Source of the DNA: an uncultured Prevotella sp.
GTDB taxonomy: Bacteria; Bacteroidota; Bacteroidia; Bacteroidales; Bacteroidaceae
Reading direction: 5' to 3'
Length of the DNA: 41,763 bases
Assembly (NCBI GenBank): GCA_937916405.1
Contig: CALFUF010000036.1
Location: forward strand, 1 to 41,763
Positions within the stretch are counted from its first letter, which is position 1; every line of letters begins with the position of its first letter. The position numbers and the translations under genes were made by a program. The notes below the pieces were generated by a model. The model searched no databases. It was not told the origin of the DNA and worked only from the letters and a program-made list of their open reading frames with translations. Positions 1-7,592 of this stretch are shown piece after piece.

Positions 1-171
1 GCACTCAACGAAAAAGGTCCACTTTCATTTGAAGACCTGCAGCGCGAAACTCTACTCGACTCAGAATCCGTCTGTGCCGCCATCGGTTGGCTCGCACGTG
101 AAGACAAAATCTGCTTCGACGAGCAGAACGGGATCAGTTCCTTCCATGTGTATCAAGAGAAATACTACTGA
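1..171 (+). CDS. Winged-helix protein, C-terminal end (5' truncated by window)
   Basis: Frame 1 is open from the first base to a TGA at 169-171 and encodes 56 residues, beginning ALNEKGPLSFEDL and ending VYQEKYY. The pattern (short helix, recognition-like helix with DSESVCAAIGWLAREDKI, then a beta wing with a charged turn) matches the small winged helix-turn-helix family DUF2582 (PF10771), which in Bacteroidales is a short single-domain protein. The start lies outside the window. Function beyond probable nucleic-acid binding is unknown. Family assignment rests on the fold pattern and is moderately sure; the reading frame itself is well supported. Confidence 0.7.
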   Translation, partial: ALNEKGPLSFEDLQRETLLDSESVCAAIGWLAREDKICFDEQNGISSFHVYQEKYY

Positions 172-263
172 GTTTATATACCCACCAAAGCTCTTTGACT
201 GCTCCGCTTACAAGACAAACAGGTGGTAACCATTCTCTTTTTCCAAATTCTGTACTCCTAAGT

Positions 264-316
264 GTCATGTTTGTTTCATTCTTCAAGAACTTGGAGAAGA
301 ATGAGACAGACATGAC
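264..316. repeat. Long perfect hairpin (21-bp arms, 11-nt loop)
   Basis: Arms 264-284 and 296-316 are reverse complements over 21 bp except for two positions that would be G-U pairs in RNA; the loop is 285-295. It lies in the 242-bp stretch between the winged-helix gene and the convergent mobile-element gene, where I see no gene. It has no clear T-run directly after it, so it is not a classic terminator. It could be a repeat-element end or an RNA hairpin. Confidence 0.75.
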
Positions 317-413
317 GCCAAGGAAATTATAGAACCATTTGGTTAAGAGAAGACCAAACAGGTCAAATTCGTTTTTCCCACAGTGAAAACGCTTGGTTGA
401 AAGCAAGTTGATT

Positions 414-812
414 CTATCTTATATCCAAGACTACGCAAACATTCTCGTACATGGGTCTGTCCATCAGTCGGTTCATGATGAATTGACGGAATTTGCGACT
501 GTTGTCGCTCTCGATGGTGTATGCCAGACGGATGAACATTTCAAGATTGTACACGTCTATGTTCCAGTTAGGATGATAGGGGAACAGACGGAATGTACCG
601 TGAGTATCTTCCTCATGCGCAATACCTTTATTATATATAGAGCGTATCGTGCGGAACACAACGGCTGATGAAACGAAAAGCATGTCTGCTATCTCGTCCA
701 CCGTCATCCACACGTCCTTGTCGGGCATGGTAATGATGCCTCCCTCCGTCATTCTGATGATGCCTCGTTCAAAGACATCCTTGGGAATCATTGAAATGCT
801 TGTTGTTGCCAT
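414..812 (-). CDS. Mobile-element-associated small HTH-like protein
   Basis: 132 aa, start ATG at 812. The N-terminal half has MPDKDVWMTVDEIADMLFVS followed by SAVVFRTIRSIYN, which reads as a helix-turn-helix preceded by a 'MTVDEIA' helix, so DNA binding is likely (inference). The C-terminal half (NIDVYNLEMFIRLAYTIES...) is predicted helical. Proteins of this type sit beside integrases of Bacteroidetes conjugative elements. Its start overlaps the 3' end of the recombinase by 44 nt, so the two form one minus-strand unit. No catalytic motifs are visible. The role may be regulation of the element, but this is not shown by the sequence. Confidence 0.6.
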   Translation of the reverse strand: MATTSISMIPKDVFERGIIRMTEGGIITMPDKDVWMTVDEIADMLFVSSAVVFRTIRSIYNKGIAHEEDTHGTFRLFPYHPNWNIDVYNLEMFIRLAYTIESDNSRKFRQFIMNRLMDRPMYENVCVVLDIR

Positions 813-1395
813 TGTCGCTATTATGTTGTGGGGTCTGTTGTTCTTTCTCTTTTCTGCGTTCCATCAGTCTGTCAATTTCCTGTGAGATACGGTTGACGGT
901 AATCTGCGCATACTTTTGAGTGCTCTTGATGCTGGAGTGCCCCATCATCTTGGAAACACTCTCCATGTTTACGCCTGCCGAGACTAACAAAGTCGCATTC
1001 GTGTGGCGGGCATCGTGATGAGAGAGATTGCGGTCAAGTCCGAGGAAGATGCCGATAGCCACAAACTCCTTGTATAGCCTGTAATTGGCATATGGTGGCA
1101 AGGGGAACACGGGCTTACTATTGTCCGTCGTATTGTAGAGGGTCAGAATCTGCTCTGCTATGGGATGCAACGGCACAAAGGTCTCCACCTCCGTCTTTTG
1201 ACGACACTTGCGGATGAACCGTCTTCCTTTGGCATCAGTCTGAATGTGTTCTGGGTGAAGCCTCGTCAAGTCCACGTAAGCCAGTCCTGTGAATACCGTA
1301 AACAGGAGCATGTGCCTTGCCAGTTCCTCGTCACATACATCATTGCCGCCAATCCGTAGTAATAGTATTCGCTCATTTGTTGACTCTTTATTGCT
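769..1395 (-). pseudogene. Tyrosine recombinase (integrase), catalytic domain only, N-terminus lost
   Basis: The open frame runs from just after an in-frame stop (TAA at 1396-1398) to 769; the first ATG is at 1311 and gives 180 aa. Visible are the 'FTGLAYVDL' segment, a beta-strand lysine region (RQKTEVETF), the HxxR box in HHDARHTNATLL, the late MGHSS histidine and the nucleophile region KSTQKYAQ. These are the catalytic core of Bacteroidetes conjugative-transposon integrases. Those enzymes are usually about 400 aa with N-terminal core-binding and SAM-like domains; none is present here and two stops follow upstream. The gene is therefore a 5'-truncated remnant and probably cannot integrate DNA. 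It overlaps the downstream HTH-like gene. Loss of the N-terminus suggests deletion of most of an integrated element. Confidence 0.75.
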
Positions 1396-1706
1396 TTACT
1401 CTCTTCATTGGGGATGCACAATCAGTATGGGCATAAAGAAAGCGCAGACCCCGTCCATACTCTCTACCGGGTCTTGCACTGCCCCAAATATCCTATGGTT
1501 GGAGACTGCGCTATGAAGCGCAGCTCCAATGGATATTTGATTTTGCTCTTAAAGTCTCGTTCGAGGTGCAAGTTCGGTAGAGAGATTGAGCAATAAAAAG
1601 ATTCGTGCCTCCGTGGAAACACGTGTGCAAAGGTACGAAATATTTGACGATTAAGGAGTTGGTTGAGGAATTTTTGACCCTATTTTATGAATATTTAGTG
1701 GAAAAG
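1396..1706. other. Non-coding scar between integrase remnant and abiF
   Basis: No convincing gene. On the minus strand a short frame with no clear ATG (about 1635 to 1468) encodes LERDFKSKIKYPLEL and similar sequence, possibly a remnant of the element. A minus-strand -7 like element (TACCTTTGC) lies at 1627-1635 but no good -33 box is visible at the right spacing. The segment likely marks a deletion junction of the mobile element. Confidence 0.4.
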
Positions 1707-1739
1707 TTTGTGTATTTAGAATAAAAAGACTATCTTTGC
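1707..1739 (+). promoter_or_regulatory. Bacteroidetes promoter for abiF leader RNA
   Basis: TTTG at 1707-1710, 20-nt spacer, TATCTTTG at 1731-1738: an essentially perfect match to the Bacteroidetes primary sigma factor consensus (-33 TTTG, -7 TAnnTTTG). The predicted start is near 1742, about 95 nt before the abiF start codon. Confidence 0.8.
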
Positions 1740-1741
1740 AC

Positions 1742-1834
1742 CGAAAATTAGAAAGATTTGGGTTAGACACCCGTCTTACGATAACAGTACCCGCTGTGCA
1801 TACCATCAGAACTGCCGGCGGGTCATTTTATGAA
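1742..1834 (+). ncRNA. Structured leader, candidate abiF RNA
   Basis: Between the promoter and the abiF ATG lies a stretch that folds into a small hairpin (GGGT...ACCC around 1759-1771) and a second hairpin with ACCCGC/GCGGGT arms closing a loop of about 23 nt, followed directly by TCATTTTA. A structured 'abiF RNA' motif upstream of abiF genes has been described from comparative genomics (Weinberg and colleagues, 2017). Position, size and a 3' hairpin with a T-rich tail fit that motif, but I cannot run a covariance model. The RNA could end at the second hairpin and act as a separate RNA, or read through into abiF. Confidence 0.6.
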
Positions 1835-1836
1835 AT

Positions 1837-2820
1837 ATGGCTAACAAAGCATCGAGAACCATTCAGGAGCAGATTAATCTGCTGGAGCATCGGGGAATGT
1901 TGTTCCGCGACAAGGATTTTGCTGTCACATGCCTAAAGCGTATCAGTTACTTCCGGCTGAAAGCCTATTGGTGGGATATGCAGCGAGATCCCGTTAACCA
2001 TATTTTCAACAGCGGATGCTACTTCGAGGATGTCATTGAACGTTATGAGTTTGACAATGCTTTGCGCAAGGTGCTATTTACAGCGATTGACACCATTGAG
2101 ATTGCTCTACGCACAAAGTTGATCTATTACATGTCGCAGGCTCACGGCGGTCTATGGTATATGGACAGCAGCCTTTTCAACAATGCCCGTCAGCATGCAA
2201 GCCAGTTACAGCATCTGCAAATAGAGTTCGCTGAAAGTGGTGAGGTGTTCGCCAAAGACTATCGACGACAGCATCCTAACCAGATTCAGAACGGTTGGCA
2301 GAGCGATGAAGACCCTGACGCTTGGATTATCTTGGAGGTGGCTACATTGGGTGACTTATCGAAACTATATAAGAACATTGGGCACCAACTGCCTGCCAAA
2401 TCACAGATTGCCAAGGATTTCGGTTTGAGCATCCACAGCGACCTTGCCAGTTGGTTGGAAGCAATTGCCTATCTACGAAATATCATAGCCCATCATTCAC
2501 GTCTGTGGAGTCGCAATATGGTAAAGCGTCCGTCAGAACCACTAAATCCTCAATATCCTTGGCTTTCAAGACAGTTGTCAGACACAGAGGCCAAGCGACC
2601 TTTCTATATCATCACTGCTATGCTGTATCTCTGTGATGCTGTAGATTCAAGCAACACTTTCCGCGAGGACATCTTTAGATTATTGAAGAAATACAAGCAT
2701 CTGCCCATGCAGCGGATGGGATTCTTTGATGGGTGGCAGCATGAGACAATTTGGGCATTAAGGAAGGACAACCCCTCATGGCTGAGGAAAATAATGGCTT
2801 CATTATTTTGTCGTTTGTAA
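1837..2820 (+). CDS. abiF: AbiF/Abi_2 family HEPN protein (abortive infection)
   Basis: 327 aa, no signal peptide. The Abi_2 family (PF07751; AbiD/AbiF phage-resistance proteins) is recognisable from the N-terminal FAVTCLKRISYFRLKAYWW (about 29-46), the central TIEIALRTKLIYYMSQ helix with Arg92, and the C-terminal motif R214-N-I-I-A-H219-H220. That last motif is the RxxxxH active-site signature of HEPN ribonucleases. Length fits the family. Family knowledge: AbiF proteins are RNA-cleaving or RNA-binding toxins held in check by an adjacent structured RNA and have been proposed as relatives of Cas13 ancestors. The start at 1837 (ATGGCTAAC) follows the T-rich end of the leader hairpin; an ATG at 1830 is out of frame. 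Likely role: growth arrest on phage infection. The target RNA is unknown. Confidence 0.85.
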   Translation: MANKASRTIQEQINLLEHRGMLFRDKDFAVTCLKRISYFRLKAYWWDMQRDPVNHIFNSGCYFEDVIERYEFDNALRKVLFTAIDTIEIALRTKLIYYMSQAHGGLWYMDSSLFNNARQHASQLQHLQIEFAESGEVFAKDYRRQHPNQIQNGWQSDEDPDAWIILEVATLGDLSKLYKNIGHQLPAKSQIAKDFGLSIHSDLASWLEAIAYLRNIIAHHSRLWSRNMVKRPSEPLNPQYPWLSRQLSDTEAKRPFYIITAMLYLCDAVDSSNTFREDIFRLLKKYKHLPMQRMGFFDGWQHETIWALRKDNPSWLRKIMASLFCRL

Positions 2821-2838
2821 AATAATGCCTACCTTTGC
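2807..2838 (+). promoter_or_regulatory. Promoter at the 3' end of abiF
   Basis: TTTG at 2807-2810, 19-nt spacer, TACCTTTG at 2830-2837, straddling the abiF stop codon (2818-2820). No open reading frame follows for a protein, but a very compact foldable RNA does, so the promoter probably serves a small RNA. Confidence 0.7.
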
Positions 2839-2839
2839 G

Positions 2840-2890
2840 CCCGACGATGAGTCATGAAACAGGCGGTGGCTCCGAGTCGGGTGTTCTTTT
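2840..2890 (+). ncRNA. Candidate ~50-nt small RNA downstream of abiF
   Basis: Starting just after the promoter, the sequence folds as a two-tier hairpin. The outer stem is CCCGAC (2840-2845) with GTCGGG (2876-2881). A 3-nt internal bulge on each side leads to the inner stem GAGTCA (2849-2854) with TGGCTC (2867-2872). The 12-nt loop is TGAAACAGGCGG. The outer stem is followed by TGTTCTTTT, so the same hairpin could serve as terminator. Promoter, fold and U-run fit a free-standing RNA. Its relation to AbiF is by position only; it might instead be an attenuated leader of something now lost. Confidence 0.55.
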
Positions 2891-3215
2891 AAGCAATTCA
2901 TAGCAGAACATTGAATTGAGAACGGTCTCTTATCCGTAACCCTCAAAATCCTCAATCCTCTGCAACGCCTTTATATAAAGAAAACCTGCAAATTCTTACA
3001 AAGTTATGAAAAAACGAGAGAAATGCCAAATTTATTTGAGCATTTCCGAGTGCCAAGTAAGTTCGGTGAAACCAAAGTTACGGAAAGTCGAGAACAAAAC
3101 AAACTCGTTTGTTTCTTCCGAACCGTCAGCCACAGCGAGGCTTATCAAGGAGCATTAAACTCCTTCAACCTCGCTCGGATATGGTTAGTGAGTAGTCCGA
3201 ATGGGGTAAAAGGGT
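2891..3215. other. Intergenic stretch, no gene
   Basis: No supported gene. It holds a nested hairpin: AGCGAGG near 3134 with CCTCGCT near 3170, enclosing AAGGAG and CTCCTT. It also holds an AAACAAAC/GTTTGTTT palindrome near 3095-3112. A 123-codon frame at 3023-3394 runs through the palindromic array and is judged spurious. This looks like Prevotella intergenic repeat material. Confidence 0.5.
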
Positions 3216-3289
3216 GGTTCCCACGGAGGAAACCGATGGGTTCCAGTAAGGAAACCACTGGTTTCCCCCAAGGAACCCATCGGTTTCCC
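3216..3289. repeat. Palindromic array, locus A
   Basis: Four units of the type GGTTCC-N5/6-GGAAACC start at about 3216, 3239, 3260 and 3282, a period of 21-23 bp. Within it, 3228-3244 and 3272-3288 are an exact 17-bp inverted repeat enclosing a second near-palindrome (GGAAACC, ACT, GGTTTCC), so 3228-3288 can fold as a long two-tier hairpin. No protein function is implied. Confidence 0.8.
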
Positions 3290-3445
3290 AGAGGGTTTAC
3301 TTTGGTCCCAGGCATTGAACAAAACGAAAAGGATAAGGCTGTGAAGTTAAAACACATAGGGAGAGACCAGATTCAAGTAAACCACTTTGGATAAAACAGG
3401 TAACTACAAGGCTTCTTGATACTATATTTCGCTGATTTTTGGCAT

Positions 3446-3560
3446 AAATCTGCAAATCTGCCACTGAATCTGCAAATGCGCAATCTTTTGTCATCCAGAA
3501 GGTTACACGGTTTATTTGCAGATTTGCAGATTTTTCGCGATTTTTAAAATCACATGTAGT
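3446..3560. repeat. Inverted micro-repeat element with conserved tail, locus A
   Basis: Left arm 3446-3461 (two copies of AAATCTGC, with further copies to about 3480) and right arm 3518-3533 are an exact 16-bp inverted repeat separated by 56 bp. About 7 bp after the right arm comes TTTTTAAAATCACATGTAGT (3541-3560), which resembles the tails of the elements at 22377-22402 and 40774-40797. It is followed near 3584 by AACTTTCGCACGGC, also seen (with A for C) at 39821 and, inverted, near 40650. Confidence 0.6.
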
Positions 3561-3825
3561 ATTTTCTCTCTGGCTTAACTTTCGCACGGCTTTATTCGTT
3601 GTTTTTTCTGCTTGCGAAGTCGCCCACGCTCAGTCGACTGAAAGCGAACTTTCGTCTGTATTCTCTTAATCGCGACAGAAGACCAAGGGAAAAACTAAAT
3701 TTCCTCACGCCAAATGAGGTCTTTTTCAAATATTATAACTAACTTTGCAACCAACTTGCACTTGCTGATTGACTCTATAGTTTAATGGTGTGAATACTTT
3801 AATTCCGAATTTTTCTTAAAAAAAA

Positions 3826-3857
3826 TTTGGAGATTCTAATAAAAATACCTATCTTTG
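3826..3857 (+). promoter_or_regulatory. Promoter of the surface-protein operon
   Basis: TTTG at 3826-3829, 20-nt spacer, TATCTTTG at 3850-3857. The predicted start is near 3861, which leaves a leader of about 345 nt before the first start codon at 4206. Confidence 0.8.
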
Positions 3858-3860
3858 TCG

Positions 3861-4148
3861 CGTTGCCATGAATTGGCGACAGACCTAAAGTCTAAGCAGA
3901 AGCCTTTGTCGTTGTCTTGTGAGACATCATATAAATGGCAGGGCGGGTGCTTCTTTCGTGGGAATAAAAATGAAGCGTTGTGCTTTTATCTTGTGACTTG
4001 AAATCTGGTAAATTTCGAAATACAAACAAGAAAGAGTGACAATGGTTCACGCATGTATAGCGTGGATCTGTTATCTTTATGTCTTTTTGTATGGGTTTAC
4101 CAGAGCCTCAAGTCAGGGATGTGGAGCATTAGCAGTTCCACGTTTTTT
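3861..4148 (+). ncRNA. Long structured leader with terminator-like hairpin
   Basis: The leader contains several pairings that can be read directly. TGTCT/AGACA is at 3913-3926. GCTTC at 3959-3963 can pair either with GAAGC at 3899-3903 or with GAAGC at 3972-3976, which are mutually exclusive choices. A long arm has GACTTGA (3995-4001) with TCAAGTC (4108-4114), then CTGGTAAA (4005-4012) with TTTACCAG (4096-4103), enclosing the hairpin CACGC/GCGTG (4048-4064). Right after the arm, ATGTGGA/TCCACGT (4119-4143) is followed by TTTTT, like an intrinsic terminator, 57 nt before the start codon. This suggests an attenuator or a stand-alone RNA. I do not recognise a known riboswitch class. Confidence 0.6.
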
Positions 4149-4205
4149 GTATGTGCGTGAATGAATAACATTTTTTATATAATTATGTACTAAAATTTAA
4201 GAATT

Positions 4206-7200
4206 ATGAAGAACTTTAGACTCCTGCTTACCTTATTTGTAGTAAGCATCTGTTCCATGCAAAGTGCATGGGCGCGTACTGCTCCGACTTTCCCAACCGC
4301 CAAGTCGTTGGAAAGTGGAAAGACCTATTATCTCTATAATGTGGGAAGTGACAGATTCCTGTTTTTTAATAATACAGTATCTTCCTACCCAAAGGCTCTA
4401 ACCGACAAAGGATCTGCTGTGAAGATTTCACTAGTGAATGGTACACAATACTCTATTCAATTCGTTGACACTGAATATTATATGGTAGGAGCTAGTCAAA
4501 GAGTCAGCTGCAAGAGCTATTACTCAAGTACAGATGAAAGTCTTCGTTTTACGATACAGGCTGTGAATGGTGGTTATACTATCAAGCGTGTTTATAATAG
4601 TACAGAATCTGAGTATATTGGTTTTGCCGAAAACAATAATAATGCATTAAGTAGTAATCTTACAGAGGGAAATATTGTTTGGCAGCTGTTAGATGTGGAT
4701 GAGACAACCCGTTTCATCGCTAAGCGAAACCTCTATCGTGCCTTGGAATCTGCGGACGGCTATCTTGTTGACAAATATGAGAATGTCTATGAAAACGAGA
4801 GTAGCAGTAACTATGCATTGCAGGAGGCTGCCGATGCTTTGAATAAAGCTGTTGATGCAAGCAACAAAATAAAGATTCCAGAATGGTCTGATTACAAGGT
4901 ATTATTAGAGATGAATACATCAGATCCATGGACTTATAGTAGTGATTCTTATCGATTAAGTCATTGGGTCTCAAATGGCACAGCATCTTTGAATGCTGTT
5001 GTTGAGGTGGATGAAGATGCTACATTTGTCTTTGATTATTCTTCTTCCTATGCGAGAGGCGTATTAGAAGTCTATTTAGACAATACACTTGTTCAAACCG
5101 TAAACAAGTACCAAGGAAATAGTTATTATCGCTATTTTGTAGAGTTGACACCAGGTAAGCATGAGATAGAACTCAAACACATTAATATGACAAAGGATGG
5201 TAATTATTGCTATATTAGCAATATTGGTGTAGAGAAGACACCAACAATCATCGTCAGCCTGAAAGAGCCAGGAAGCCTTGGTACAGAGGTGCTGAGCCAG
5301 ACAGACCATGTGCAAAATGTCCGTAAACTGATTGTAAGCGGTGAGATGAATGATGACGACTGGGCACGCATCCTGATGATGACCAGTATTTTCTCCCTTG
5401 ATTTGACGAATACAACTAATACGGAGATTCCAGAAAAACAATTAAGTAGAGATTACCATAGTAATGAATTGTCTTTCCTTCATGAAGTAAAGTTGCCTAA
5501 CACCTTAAAGGTGATCAATCCTAATGCTTTTAATGGTACTTATCTTGACGAAATCACCTTCCCGGAAGGCTTGACGACTATTGAAAAGTATGCTTTTTAT
5601 GATACTCGTATTCAAAAGGCATTGATTCCAGAAACAGTAACTACCATCGGGGACGGTGCTTTCGAATATTGTAGATCATTGCAGCAAGTAACCGTCCCTG
5701 CTGCGGCAAAGGTCGTTCCTCAGGATTGTTTCGAAGGGTGTTATGTTCTTCAACCATTTGAGATACCGGAGGGAATTATTTCTATCAAATCAGAAGCTTT
5801 CTACAATTGTTATTCATTTAACAGCTCTATTCCCTCAACGCTGACAAACATTGGTTACAGAGCGTTTTATAATACCAGTATGGATAATGTGAAAATCAAC
5901 GAGGGAACTACTATTGATTCATATGCTTTTGAAAATTGTAAGAACCTGACCAATATAGAACTTCCCACAACGTTGTATAATGAGGTTTACTATATGCTCA
6001 GTTCCTGTCCCAACTTGACTGATGTCTATTTCAAGTCACCAACAATGGTGAAATCTCGGTATAAGAATATTTTCTCTAATAATACCGCTTCAAACATCAC
6101 CATCCATGTTCCTTCATATTTGGTGAACACTTATAAGTTGGATGAGTATTGGTATAACTATAATATCACAGGATTCAGCACATCAGATATTACAGACTGG
6201 TATATTACCCAGCCACTGAAAATGTCAGCAGGTGAGCGTTTCGAAGGAACACCCAACGTCTCTGTATTAGGTGGTGGCTATTGGACCATCAATGGGGATG
6301 ATGCCATGACAATTAATAATTTCCAGACAGAGCAGAAGACGAACCGGTATTCTAATAAGATAGAATCCGCCAGTCAGGTATTGAGCAACTGTGAGAATAT
6401 CAGTATTACAGGAGATTACACACATAAACTCTATACCGAGAGTAAACGTTGGTATTTTGTAACCTTACCCTTTGACACCAAAGTTGGTGACATTACGAAT
6501 AGTGCAAGTTTTGTCGTTCGTTACTATGATGGCGCCAACCGTGCAGAGAACGGTACTGGTGGCAACTGGAAGAACTATTCGAAGGATGATATCATTCCTG
6601 CAGGAACAGGATTTATCTTCCAGACAAGTCAGGAAGGTTGGTCGACTTTCAAGGCTCAGGATAATGCGTCAAAACAGTATGTCCTTGCCAATAAGATTTT
6701 CACGAAGGCACTCAGTGTAAATGCCTCAGAGAATAAAGAGCATAAAGGATGGAACCTTGTAGGTAACCCATGGATGAGCTACTATAACATCCATAAGCTG
6801 AACTTTACTGCTCCTATAACTTGTTGGCATCCATATTATCAGAGCTATACCGCTTATTCTGTCATTGATGATGACTATGCCATCTTACCTAATGAGGCAT
6901 TCTTTGTGCAGTGCCCTAATGAGGAGATAGCTTCCATTTCATTCCCAATCGACGGTCGCCAGATGACCGACGAGATTGAAAGTCAGAATGCATCACGCTA
7001 TCTCGACGGTATGACAGAAAGTGAGCACGATGCATCTTCTTCTGTTGCAGCATCTCGTAAACTGATAGATATCGAGATTACTGATGGTGAGAGAGCAGAT
7101 AAGACTCGTTTTGTACTGAATGCGAATGCGAAGATGGATTATGAGACCAGTTGCGATGCCAGCAAGTTCTTCTCGATGAATGCAGCAACTCCTCAGATAT

Positions 7201-7583
7201 ATACTATTCAGAATGGTATCCAGATGGCGATTAATGAGCGTCCTGCCGGTGATGGCATCATACAGATTGGTGTATTGATCCCTGCAAACGGAACTTATAC
7301 CATCAATAGTAATCGCAACGCATTCTTGGAGGCAGTATTGGTTGACAAGCAGACAGGTATAGAGACCAATCTCTCTTCAGACTCCTATACCTTTAGTGCT
7401 GAGGCTGGTACAGACACCAATCGATTTGAGTTGCATCTCTCACCTGGTGAGGTTACAGGTATCAAGGTGGTTGATAAGACCCAGACGGAGAAGAATGTTT
7501 ACTATAACCTGAACGGTCAGCGTGTGGACGTTCCGACAACGGGTGTTTATGTAGTGAATGGCAAGAAGGTCATTATTAAATAA
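4206..7583 (+). CDS. Secreted BspA-like leucine-rich-repeat protein
   Basis: 1125 aa. Signal peptide of about 24 residues (MKNFRLLLTLFVVSICSMQS, then AWA). Residues about 25-340 form two beta-rich regions of unknown family. Residues about 345-610 carry LRR_5/BspA-type repeats with the cores 'LPNTLKVINPNAF', 'FPEGLTTIEKYAF', 'IPETVTTIGDGAF' and 'IPEGIISIKSEAF'. The remainder is a long beta-rich region common in Prevotella secreted proteins. The C-terminus (YNLNGQRVDVPTTGVYVVNG, then KKVIIK) resembles the last strands of type IX secretion sorting domains and may direct export and anchoring. BspA-like repeats act in adhesion and binding; the ligand here is unknown. First gene of a four-gene operon behind a long structured leader. 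Confidence 0.85.
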   Translation: MKNFRLLLTLFVVSICSMQSAWARTAPTFPTAKSLESGKTYYLYNVGSDRFLFFNNTVSSYPKALTDKGSAVKISLVNGTQYSIQFVDTEYYMVGASQRVSCKSYYSSTDESLRFTIQAVNGGYTIKRVYNSTESEYIGFAENNNNALSSNLTEGNIVWQLLDVDETTRFIAKRNLYRALESADGYLVDKYENVYENESSSNYALQEAADALNKAVDASNKIKIPEWSDYKVLLEMNTSDPWTYSSDSYRLSHWVSNGTASLNAVVEVDEDATFVFDYSSSYARGVLEVYLDNTLVQTVNKYQGNSYYRYFVELTPGKHEIELKHINMTKDGNYCYISNIGVEKTPTIIVSLKEPGSLGTEVLSQTDHVQNVRKLIVSGEMNDDDWARILMMTSIFSLDLTNTTNTEIPEKQLSRDYHSNELSFLHEVKLPNTLKVINPNAFNGTYLDEITFPEGLTTIEKYAFYDTRIQKALIPETVTTIGDGAFEYCRSLQQVTVPAAAKVVPQDCFEGCYVLQPFEIPEGIISIKSEAFYNCYSFNSSIPSTLTNIGYRAFYNTSMDNVKINEGTTIDSYAFENCKNLTNIELPTTLYNEVYYMLSSCPNLTDVYFKSPTMVKSRYKNIFSNNTASNITIHVPSYLVNTYKLDEYWYNYNITGFSTSDITDWYITQPLKMSAGERFEGTPNVSVLGGGYWTINGDDAMTINNFQTEQKTNRYSNKIESASQVLSNCENISITGDYTHKLYTESKRWYFVTLPFDTKVGDITNSASFVVRYYDGANRAENGTGGNWKNYSKDDIIPAGTGFIFQTSQEGWSTFKAQDNASKQYVLANKIFTKALSVNASENKEHKGWNLVGNPWMSYYNIHKLNFTAPITCWHPYYQSYTAYSVIDDDYAILPNEAFFVQCPNEEIASISFPIDGRQMTDEIESQNASRYLDGMTESEHDASSSVAASRKLIDIEITDGERADKTRFVLNANAKMDYETSCDASKFFSMNAATPQIYTIQNGIQMAINERPAGDGIIQIGVLIPANGTYTINSNRNAFLEAVLVDKQTGIETNLSSDSYTFSAEAGTDTNRFELHLSPGEVTGIKVVDKTQTEKNVYYNLNGQRVDVPTTGVYVVNGKKVIIK

Positions 7584-7592
7584 TGTACGCAT

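Noticed and set aside
134..406. 90-codon minus-strand frame
   Set aside because: It runs into the winged-helix gene's end, carries the 21-bp hairpin and shows no recognisable domain.
2841..2860. Hammerhead-like GATGAG...GAAAC string
   Set aside because: The required CTGATGA core is absent (CGATGAG), and the stems do not place a cleavage site.
2862..2890. Resemblance to the end of a Cas9 tracrRNA (GGCTCCGAGTCGGGTG, then T-rich)
   Set aside because: Only the last hairpin looks similar; no cas genes or repeats are nearby. The hairpin is better explained by the two-tier stem.
3023..3394. 123-codon open frame
   Set aside because: It crosses the palindromic array A, has no family resemblance and has a composition set by the repeats; best seen as chance.
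4206..7583. Calling the C-terminus a definite type IX secretion signal
   Set aside because: The NGQRV...VVNGKKVIIK tail is suggestive, but no secretion genes are in the window and the full domain is not evident.
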